DNA of 64,000 nt from HK1 sp965202735 (GTDB lineage Bacteria > Pseudomonadota > Gammaproteobacteria > HK1), in NCBI GenBank assembly GCA_965202735.1, contig OZ241844.1:3224001-3288000 (forward strand). Direction: 5' to 3'. The translations under genes were made by a program, and so were the position numbers. This document shows positions 26,892 to 33,984 of this stretch, piece after piece (positions within the stretch are counted from its first letter, which is position 1; each line of letters begins with the position of its first letter). The notes under the pieces are model-generated. The model did no database searches. It worked only from the letters and a program-made list of their open reading frames with translations, and was not told the origin of the DNA.

Positions 26892-27084
26892 CGCGCGCGT
26901 CTCCTTCGAGCCTTCACTCATGCCTGCGCTCGGCATCGTTGCATCCGCCCGCATCCGGCGGCCCGCCGGACGAACCCGCGCAGCGAGCCGGCCCGGCACT
27001 CGACACCCTGACCCGCAATTCTCACCGGTGCCGTTCGGAAGCGGCCGGGGACTTCGGCCCTCGGCAGCCGGCACCGAGTACGAG

Positions 27085-28044
27085 TCAGGCGAGAACGTCG
27101 CTGACCGGCGGCAGGCCATCGACCAGCACGCGCCGGATCTCCGACGCCGCCTGCAACGCCATCGTGGTCTGCGCCTGAATGGTCATGGCCGCCACGTGGG
27201 GCGTGGTGACGATGTCGTCGCAGCCGAAGACGGGACTGTCGAAATCCGGCGGCTCCCGGTCGTAGACGTCCAGCGCGGCGCCGGCCAGACACCCGGCCGT
27301 CACCGCATCGACGAGGGCCCCCTCGTCGATGAGTGCGCCACGGACGGTGTTGACCACGATTGCGTCCGGCTTCACGAGCCGAAGCCGTTCGCGGTCAAGG
27401 AGATGCCGGGTCGCCGGTGTCAGCGGACAGTGCAGCGAGATGATGTCCGACGTGCGCAGCAGCTCTTCCAGACCGACGGCCGGCCAAGGGCTGTCCGCCA
27501 CCGCCTCGAGGTCGATGTCGGTGACGATGACCCGCGCGCCGAATGCCGCGAAGTAGCGCGCCACCAATCGGCCGATCTGCCCGAATCCCACGATTCCGAC
27601 GACGGCCCGCCCGAGCTCCCGGCCCATCAGGCTCTCCCGCTTCCAGGCCCGGTCCCGCTTGATCATCGCCTCGCAACGCGGGAGGTGCCGCAGCACGCTC
27701 AGGGCCAGACCCACGGTGGCTTCCGCGACTGCGCTGGAGCTGGCGCCTGGCGTCGTGGACACCGGCACCCCTGCGGCCCGGATGCTGTCGAGGTCCAGCT
27801 CGTCGAGCCCGACACCGTGACGGGCGATGATCCGCAGGCGCGCCTGCCGCGCCATGGCTCGCGCGTCGATCCGGCCCGTCTTGTGAAGCACCGCGTCCAT
27901 GTCTTCGATGCAGGCCACGATATCGGCCGCCGCCACCGGTTCCGGAAGAATGGCGAGTTCCGCAACGTCTCGCAGAAGATCCAGGCCCTCGGATCTGACG
28001 TTCCCGAGCACCAGAACCTTCCAGCGCCTGTCGTCGTCCGACAT
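27085..28044 (-). CDS. D-isomer-specific 2-hydroxyacid dehydrogenase
   Basis: NAD-dependent dehydrogenase for a D-2-hydroxy acid, related to phosphoglycerate dehydrogenase and hydroxypyruvate reductase; 319 residues and complete. The Rossmann motif GFGQIGRLVARYFAAFGARV (about residue 149), catalytic arginine in NTVRGALIDE, glutamate in YDREPP, and histidine in TPHVAAMT are all present. It is 9 bp downstream of the chimeric gene on the same strand. The chimera starts with the first third of a second such enzyme, which suggests a duplication and deletion history. Confidence 0.92.
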   Translation of the reverse strand: MSDDDRRWKVLVLGNVRSEGLDLLRDVAELAILPEPVAAADIVACIEDMDAVLHKTGRIDARAMARQARLRIIARHGVGLDELDLDSIRAAGVPVSTTPGASSSAVAEATVGLALSVLRHLPRCEAMIKRDRAWKRESLMGRELGRAVVGIVGFGQIGRLVARYFAAFGARVIVTDIDLEAVADSPWPAVGLEELLRTSDIISLHCPLTPATRHLLDRERLRLVKPDAIVVNTVRGALIDEGALVDAVTAGCLAGAALDVYDREPPDFDSPVFGCDDIVTTPHVAAMTIQAQTTMALQAASEIRRVLVDGLPPVSDVLA

Positions 28045-28053
28045 TCCCGAATC

Positions 28054-29166
28054 CTATACGCCCCCGTAGGCGCTGAATCCGCCGTCGACCGGCGTGACCG
28101 TACCGGTGACGAACCGCGATGCGTCGCTCGCGTACCACAGCGTGGTACCCACCAGATCGTCGACGCTGCCGAGCCGGCCCATGGGCGTGTGATCGATGAT
28201 CCGACGCGCCCTCTCGGTGTAGCTGCCGTCATCGTTGAACAGGCTTGCGCGCATTCGCTCGTTGGGAAAGAAGCCGGGGGCGATGGCATTGACCCGAATC
28301 AGGGGTGTGTAGTGTCTGGCCACATGACACGCCAGCCACTGCGTGAAATTGCTCACCGCCGCCTTGGAGGCGGCATAGGCCGGACGGCCTTCGAGCGGCC
28401 GCACCGCATTCATGGAGCTGATGTTGATGATGGCGCCGCCTGTCTCGTTGGCCACCATCCTGGCACCGTGGAACAGACAGGGCAGCACCGCGCCACCCAT
28501 GAAGTTCAGGGTCATGGTGTCCTGGATGGCCCGTGGCGCCAGATCGAAGAATCCGGTACCGGCATCCGTGATCGCGGACTTGAGGTTGCCGCCCGCACTG
28601 TTGAGCAGGATGTGGATTCCGCCGAAATCGGCGACGATCCGGTCGGCATTGGCACGCATGCTCTCGGCATCCGCCACGTCGACCCGATAGGTGCGAGCGG
28701 TCACTCCCAGGCCGGACGCCTCCGCCTCGATCCGTTCGGCGGCGTCGGCGTTGCGGTGGTAGAGAAGGGCCAGATTCGCACCCGCACGGGCGAATCCCCG
28801 GGAAATGGCCCCGCCGATCGCACCCGACGCCCCCGCGATCGTGACTGCGTTCACGCCCGGAGTGCTGGTGACGACGATGCCCCGACGGGTGGCGTGGTCG
28901 ACGTCGACGTTGCTGTACCCGGACCCGTGTCGCGCGATGAGGCGAAGCCGGGGCGCCGCGTCGATGACCTCGGAGTCGATGGGGACCGGGTCGGTCTTGC
29001 TGAGGATGACGTCGACATCGGCGACGCGACGCCGCAGCTCTTCCGGCGTCACGTCTTCGTCGCCCACGCCCAGCCGCACGCTGCCGGCGAGAAGTGCCTG
29101 GGCTTGCGGGTGTATCGGCTCGGTCACATACACGGAAATGCCGGGTGCGGGCCTCGACGGATTCAT
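28054..29166 (-). CDS. Chimera: 2-hydroxyacid dehydrogenase N-terminus fused to a short-chain dehydrogenase
   Basis: A single open frame of 370 residues. Residues 1-108 look like the substrate-domain N-terminus of a D-2-hydroxyacid dehydrogenase: SVYVTEPIHPQAQALL, ILSKTDPVPIDSEVIDAAP, LRLIARHGSGYSNVDVDHA, VVTSTPGVN. At about residue 109 it changes directly to a nearly complete short-chain dehydrogenase: AVTIAGASGAIGGAI (coenzyme loop), LLNSAGG, the catalytic pair SSMN and YAASK, then the C-terminal VTPVDGGFSAYGG. The loop's usual TG is AG. The SDR half could work as a mannonate or gluconate-type oxidoreductase; the first part has no active site of its own. Confidence 0.85.
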   Translation of the reverse strand: MNPSRPAPGISVYVTEPIHPQAQALLAGSVRLGVGDEDVTPEELRRRVADVDVILSKTDPVPIDSEVIDAAPRLRLIARHGSGYSNVDVDHATRRGIVVTSTPGVNAVTIAGASGAIGGAISRGFARAGANLALLYHRNADAAERIEAEASGLGVTARTYRVDVADAESMRANADRIVADFGGIHILLNSAGGNLKSAITDAGTGFFDLAPRAIQDTMTLNFMGGAVLPCLFHGARMVANETGGAIINISSMNAVRPLEGRPAYAASKAAVSNFTQWLACHVARHYTPLIRVNAIAPGFFPNERMRASLFNDDGSYTERARRIIDHTPMGRLGSVDDLVGTTLWYASDASRFVTGTVTPVDGGFSAYGGV

Positions 29167-29203
29167 GCGGCGCGACCCCCGCATCGAGCCGGGCGGCGCG
29201 GCA

Positions 29204-29986
29204 TCAGGGAATGGTGAACCCGCCGTCGACGGGAATCGTCATTCCCGTGATGTAGGCCCCGAGGTCCGAGGCGAGGAACGCGACCAGGTTGGCGTAGTCC
29301 ACGGGCTCGCCCTGCCGCTTGAGGGCCAGGCGGGCGAACACCCGCTCCGTCTCTCCCGGGCCGCGATGGAACATGGTGCCGTCGCGGCCGCCGATCTTCG
29401 CGGTGGAGGTAAATCCCGGCGCGATGGCGTTCACCCGGATGCCGTGCTCGCCGAGCTCCCTTGCCAGGAGCCGGGTCGCCATGATCACGCCCGCCTTGGA
29501 GACGCTGTACGGCCCGCGGCTGACGTTGGCGTTGAGGCCCGTGGACGAGGACAGGTTGATGATCGCGCCCCCGCGTTCCTGCGCGATCATCCTCCGGGCC
29601 GCATACTGGGTGCACAGCACCATGCCCCTGAGATTGGTGTCGAAGACGGCGTCCCACTCCTCGTCGGTGACCTCCATCAGGGTCTCGCGGCTGGAGATGC
29701 CGGCGTTGTTCACCAGGATGTCCACGCCTCCCAGCTCGGCCGCGCAGGTCTCGACCATCCGCTCCACCCGGTCGCGCCGGCGAACGTCGCAGACCACCGT
29801 CAGAGCCCTGCGGCCCAGACGCTCGATTGCCGCCGCCGTCGCCGTCATGCCGTCATCGTGGTCGAGATCGGCGAGGCAGACGTCGGCGCCGCACTCGGCG
29901 AGACGGATCGCCTGGGCAGCCCCGAGCTGGCGCCGACCGCCGGTGACGATTGCGACGCGATCGGAAAGGATGATGGCAGGTTGCAT
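29204..29986 (-). CDS. Short-chain dehydrogenase/reductase (FabG-like)
   Basis: Classical SDR of 260 residues: VAIVTGGRRQLGAAQAI (coenzyme loop), DILVNNAGISS, catalytic Ser in NLSSSTG, YSVSK (catalytic Tyr-Lys), and the C-terminal GMTIPVDGGFTIP. NAD(P)-dependent oxidoreductase of an alcohol or sugar acid; substrate unknown. Start ATG at 29986; the frame continues upstream without conservation. It is the first of three same-strand dehydrogenase genes (29986 to 27085), with gaps of 37 and 9 bp, which probably form an operon. Confidence 0.9.
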   Translation of the reverse strand: MQPAIILSDRVAIVTGGRRQLGAAQAIRLAECGADVCLADLDHDDGMTATAAAIERLGRRALTVVCDVRRRDRVERMVETCAAELGGVDILVNNAGISSRETLMEVTDEEWDAVFDTNLRGMVLCTQYAARRMIAQERGGAIINLSSSTGLNANVSRGPYSVSKAGVIMATRLLARELGEHGIRVNAIAPGFTSTAKIGGRDGTMFHRGPGETERVFARLALKRQGEPVDYANLVAFLASDLGAYITGMTIPVDGGFTIP

Positions 29987-30444
29987 GGTGGTGAGGCGTC
30001 CGCAGTCGCCGGTCGAATCGTGCCGCATGGAAACGTGGATGAACGCGCATCGACTGGCGCAGCGCCGCCGCTGCCCGATTGTCGCATGAACTCGTTCGCC
30101 TCGGCGTCCAGAGGAACGGACGAGTTGGACCACGGATCTGGCGCCTCACACCCCACGCCTCTGCGATACCGGTCAATCCCCGTGTTCCGGCACTCCACCT
30201 GAATAAAAGCTGTCGGCGCACGCTCGACCTGCACCTGCCGCCGGCGCTGGATTCATCTGCGCCTCCAGGAGGCGTCTCCTGGAGGCTGGACGTAAGTGGG
30301 TGTCGGCCCTACACTGCGGCCTGCACGGGACGCTGGTGATGGCAAGCCAAGTGGTTCACATGCTCTCGCGGCTGTTTTTCGTGGCCGAATGGCGGAGTAT
30401 CGCGCCCGAGGGCGGCAACCCGTGCCGGTTCATGAAGAAGCACC
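29987..30444. other. Divergent intergenic region, nothing recognised
   Basis: About 460 bp between the dehydrogenase operon and the multicopper oxidase. The left part has the host's high GC, while A/T rises from about 30,340 onward, which marks the likely left edge of the island. No gene was recognised. Confidence 0.5.
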
Positions 30445-30483
30445 GGCAGAAGAACCGCGAGCGCTTCTTCTGCCGCCTTTTCT
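30445..30483 (+). terminator. Hairpin with T-run in the multicopper oxidase leader
   Basis: A perfect 10-bp stem, GGCAGAAGAA (30445-30454) and TTCTTCTGCC (30465-30474), with a 10-base loop, then GCCTTTTCT. This has the form of a factor-independent terminator. It lies 47 bp before the oxidase start, so it either ends an upstream transcript lost from this locus or acts as a leader attenuator. Confidence 0.7.
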
Positions 30484-30529
30484 CATTCCCGCAGTATCAA
30501 TCACCTCCACCAAAAGGAGCATTGGCTTG

Positions 30530-32035
30530 ATGTCATCGGCATTTTCTCGACGTCGGTTTATTGCCGGTAGCGCGGCTTTCATCGGTGCAAGTTACTTCCC
30601 CCATGGCTGGAGCAGGACGACGCCATCCCGGTTACCGATACCGCCTCTGGTTGATGGCCGCCAGGGAAGGCCGATTGAACTGCGAATTCGAAATGGCGCC
30701 TGGTCTTTCATATCCGGTGTCAATACACCAACCCTGGGGTTTGGCCAGGATTACCTGGGGCCGACGATTCGAACCCGGCAATATGGCGAACTCAATCTGC
30801 ATTACCGAAACACGCTGACCGAAAGCGTGGCCGTACACGGTCACGGCCTGCATGTGCCCGGTGAGGTCGATGGTGGTCCGCAACTGGCAATCGATCCTGG
30901 TGCTGATTGGCAACCTGGTTTGTCCATCGTGCAGCCGGCAGCCACCTGTTGGTATCACTCCCATACCCACGGAAAAACCGGCGAGCAAACTTATCGTGGA
31001 CTTGCCGGCCTGATCATCATTGATGACGAACAGGCGGACTCACTGCCACTACCGCACCAATATGGCGTCGATGACTTGCCCATCATCATCCAGGATCGAA
31101 CCTTCGATGCACAAGGCCGTCTGGTCTATTCACTGTACGACGCAGACGAGGACGGCTGGCTGGGTGACACCGTGATCATCAACGGCGCAATAGCACCGGC
31201 TGCCAACGTGCCTGCCGGCAAAGTCCGGTTGCGACTCCTGAACGGCGCCAATGCGCGTTTTTATATCGTCGGCTTTGCCGATAACCGCACGTTTTACAAA
31301 ATAGCCAGTGATGGTGGTTTGCTGGAAGCACCAGTGCCGTTGACGACGATGGAAATGTCACCGGGCGAACGTTGTGAAATTGTCGTCGACATGGCCGATG
31401 GCAAGCCCGCCGGACTACTGACCCTGTTCGAAGATGAATTCGACGACGAGGAAAGCCTTGTTGGCAGCTTGTTGGGCCTGTTCGACCGATCCGAGAGAGC
31501 GCTTCCGCCGCCATCGCTGACATTGGTCGTCGACAAGGCCCTGCCAGCACATACCGCGCCGCTACCTGAGCAACTGGCTACCATTGTCCGCCCGCAGCCC
31601 GGAGAAATAGTGCGATCCCGCGACTTCATGCTCGCCATGGAGGGTGGTGGGGGTATTGAAAACGGCGATGGCCATGGTCGGCGGGACGGCCATGCCGCTA
31701 TGGACATGACCATCAACGGTGCGGCGATGGATATGGACGTCATTAATGAACGGATTCAACGCGGCGTCTGGGAACGTTGGCGTATTCGTTCCAACCAGGG
31801 CGCACATCCGTTTCATGTGCACGGCTGCTCGTTCCTGATAGAGCGGATGGAAGGTTCGGCGGCGTCGCCGGATCAGCAAGGCTGGAAGGATATGGTGGTG
31901 CTGGATGACGACGACTGGTCGGAGATTGTCGTGCGTTTCGATCATCCGGCAACCGATCGATATCCCTATATGTATCACTGCCACATTCTGGAACATGAGG
32001 ACCGTGGCATGATGGGACAGTTCACCGTGGGTTGA
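30530..32035 (+). CDS. Tat-exported multicopper oxidase (CueO-like)
   Basis: Periplasmic blue copper oxidase, 501 residues, likely cuprous oxidase or laccase-like. A twin-arginine signal (SRRRFIAGSAAF) opens the protein. All four copper motifs are present: HGHGLH, WYHSHTHGKT, HPFHVHG and HCHILEHEDRGMMGQF, supplying type 1, 2 and 3 copper ligands. A Met/His/Gly-rich insert near residues 385-420 (GDGHGRRDGHAAMDMTINGAAMD broken by other residues) recalls the CueO copper-binding loop. Start ATG at 30530 after AAGGAG. Base composition is markedly richer in A/T than the surroundings and an integrase follows, so acquisition by transfer is likely. Confidence 0.93.
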   Translation: MSSAFSRRRFIAGSAAFIGASYFPHGWSRTTPSRLPIPPLVDGRQGRPIELRIRNGAWSFISGVNTPTLGFGQDYLGPTIRTRQYGELNLHYRNTLTESVAVHGHGLHVPGEVDGGPQLAIDPGADWQPGLSIVQPAATCWYHSHTHGKTGEQTYRGLAGLIIIDDEQADSLPLPHQYGVDDLPIIIQDRTFDAQGRLVYSLYDADEDGWLGDTVIINGAIAPAANVPAGKVRLRLLNGANARFYIVGFADNRTFYKIASDGGLLEAPVPLTTMEMSPGERCEIVVDMADGKPAGLLTLFEDEFDDEESLVGSLLGLFDRSERALPPPSLTLVVDKALPAHTAPLPEQLATIVRPQPGEIVRSRDFMLAMEGGGGIENGDGHGRRDGHAAMDMTINGAAMDMDVINERIQRGVWERWRIRSNQGAHPFHVHGCSFLIERMEGSAASPDQQGWKDMVVLDDDDWSEIVVRFDHPATDRYPYMYHCHILEHEDRGMMGQFTVG

Positions 32036-32194
32036 TCCCACTTGGCCGTCAACGTCCTTCCAGTCCTCTGCAAAGGCGGCGGCGCGAGCGCGAACCTCGT
32101 TCCACGACGGGCGCATCAGGCCGCGCCGCCCGGCGCGCGCCGCGTGTCGGACAGCCTGCCGTTGCCCGGAAGTGGATGACCGGCGACAGGCGGG

Positions 32195-32252
32195 ACAGGA
32201 AGCGCACGGACGACGCCCTTCGGCGCTTTGGTTCTCACACATGACGCACCCG
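32195..32252 (+). repeat. R3 dispersed repeat, copy 2 (partial)
   Basis: Matches the right-hand part of R3: GACAGGAAGCGCACGGACG, then ACGCCCTTCGGCG and GGTTCTCACACATGACGCA, compared with the copy ending at 36852. It lies between the multicopper oxidase and the integrase. Confidence 0.7.
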
Positions 32253-32343
32253 TGGTGCAAGTCCTGCCAGCGTCCGCCTCCGCATGTACGGACAGAAAAG
32301 CCCGTGACGACAGGGCCTTATCGCCCGTCGCGCTCCGCGCCTT

Positions 32344-32380
32344 CGCGCGGCTTCCACGACGAAACACCGCCGCGGCTGCT
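32344..32380 (+). repeat. Integrase leader motif shared with 13.76 kb
   Basis: GCGCGGCTTCCACGACGAAA followed by CACCGCCGC; the minus strand at 13756-13790 has GCGCGGTTTCCTCGACGAAA followed by CGCCGCCGC. Each copy directly precedes integrase coding sequence, so it may be part of an attachment site or an integrase promoter. Confidence 0.5.
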
Positions 32381-32426
32381 TCCTGCATTACCGCCCAGCC
32401 GCGCGGCCCGAACGGGAGCCGCGACC

Positions 32427-33617
32427 ATGACCGACCAAACCAAATCCACCTTCGCCCGGCGCGTCCGCGCCGCCAGGCCGCGCGAGAAACGCTGCGAGAT
32501 CCGCGACGACATCATCCCCGGCCTGACGCTCCGCATCTACCCGAGCGGGACGCGGAGCTTCGCCCTCGAGCGCACGGTGCGCGGCCAGTCGCGTTACGCC
32601 ACCATTGGCGACGCCGACGCCATGACCGTCCCCGAGGCGCGCCGCGAGGCCCGCAGGCTCATCGCCGCCTTCACCGAAACGGTCAGGAACGACGGCGGCC
32701 CCAAGACACCGGGGCATCCGATGGACGCCTTCGCCGCCGAGTTCCTCGACCGGCAGGCCCGGCACTGGAAACCCAGGACCCTGACGGCCAGCGCCTATGT
32801 CGTCCGCAAGTACATCCTTCCCGCCTTCGGCCACATGACCGTGGACGAGATCGCCGTCGAGCACGTCAGGGACTGGTTCGCGTCCATGGCCAAGCGGCCC
32901 GGCGCCGCCAACCGCGCCATGCCCACCCTGTCGGTCATGATGAAGATGGCCGAACTCTGGGGCTACCGCGCCCACAACTCCAACCCGTGCAGGAACATGA
33001 GGCGCTACCGGATGAAGCCGATGGAGCGCTTCCTGACGGCCGAGGAGGTGGCGCGGCTCAACGCGGTGCTCGTCCGCGACGAGTTCTGGTGTCCCCATGT
33101 CGTCGCCATCGTCCGCCTGCTGATGCTCACCGGCTGCCGCTTCGGCGAGATCGCCGCGCTCGAATGGGACTGGATCAAGGGACAGCGCATCCTGCTTCCC
33201 GATTCGAAGTCGGGGCCGCGCACGGTCTGGCTGTCCAGCGCCGCCCGGACCGTCATCGACGCCATCCCGCGCTACGGCCCCGATTGCCCCTTCCTGTTTC
33301 CGGCCCGCCCGCCGACCCGGCCCGTCGACAACATCGAGTATCAATGGAACCGCATCCGGGAGGAAGCGGGCCTGCCCGGCCTGCGGCTTCACGATTTGCG
33401 CCACAGCTGGGCTTCGGTCGCCGCCATGAACGGCGTCGACATGGTGACCATCGCGAAGCTGCTGGGCCATGCGCTGGTCGAGACCACCGAACGCTATGTC
33501 CATCTCTCCGACAGGTCCGTCGCCGATGCCGCCGACCGGGTGTCGAACCGCATCCATGCGGCCCTGGCCGGAAGCGGCGCGGAGCATCAGGGAGGGTGCG
33601 ATCATGCCCAAGGTTGA
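32427..33617 (+). CDS. Tyrosine-type site-specific integrase
   Basis: 396-residue phage/island integrase. An arm-binding N-terminal domain of DUF4102 type (IIPGLTLRIYPSGTRSFALE) is followed by a SAM-like core-binding domain and the catalytic domain. Catalytic residues: Arg in LLMLTGCRFGEIAALEW, HDLRHSWAS (His-x-x-Arg), the LLGHAL histidine, and the tyrosine in TTERYVHLSD. The set is complete, so it should be active. ATG at 32427 follows GGGAG. The last 14 bp overlap the start of a second integrase gene. The island it belongs to probably includes the multicopper oxidase. Confidence 0.94.
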   Translation: MTDQTKSTFARRVRAARPREKRCEIRDDIIPGLTLRIYPSGTRSFALERTVRGQSRYATIGDADAMTVPEARREARRLIAAFTETVRNDGGPKTPGHPMDAFAAEFLDRQARHWKPRTLTASAYVVRKYILPAFGHMTVDEIAVEHVRDWFASMAKRPGAANRAMPTLSVMMKMAELWGYRAHNSNPCRNMRRYRMKPMERFLTAEEVARLNAVLVRDEFWCPHVVAIVRLLMLTGCRFGEIAALEWDWIKGQRILLPDSKSGPRTVWLSSAARTVIDAIPRYGPDCPFLFPARPPTRPVDNIEYQWNRIREEAGLPGLRLHDLRHSWASVAAMNGVDMVTIAKLLGHALVETTERYVHLSDRSVADAADRVSNRIHAALAGSGAEHQGGCDHAQG

Positions 33618-33984
33618 CCTTACCGCGAAACTGGCCCGCGATGCCGCGCCCGGCCCGAAGGACACGATCCTGTTCGACAGGGCGCTGCCCGGCTTCGGGC
33701 TGCGCATCCACCCCTCGGGCCGCAAGGTCTGGATCGTGCAGGCCCGCATCGAAGGACGAAGCCGCCGCATCGTCATCGCCCGCCACGGCGAGATGGACCT
33801 GGCGCAAGCCCGCCGCCGCGCCCGCGACATGCTCGCCCGCATCCGCGCGGGCGGCAATCCCGCAGACGACATCCGCAAGGAGAAGGAGGCTCCGACGTTC
33901 CGGCAGTTCACCGAGGAATACCTGCGGCGCTCGGAACCGCACTGGAAGCCCTCCGGGCGCAGGACCAGGGCTATTTCACGCTAG
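33604..33984 (+). pseudogene. Second integrase, truncated by an insertion sequence
   Basis: Only the N-terminal arm-binding domain and the start of the core-binding domain remain (about 120 residues: LFDRALPGFGLRIHPSGRKV, MDLAQARRRARDMLARIRAG, FRQFTEEYLRRSEPHWKPSG). The frame then runs into the left end of the insertion sequence at 33966 and stops after about six foreign codons. The rest of the gene is not found beyond the right end of the element. It overlaps the first integrase by 14 bp, so the pair was once an operon of two recombinases. Confidence 0.88.
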
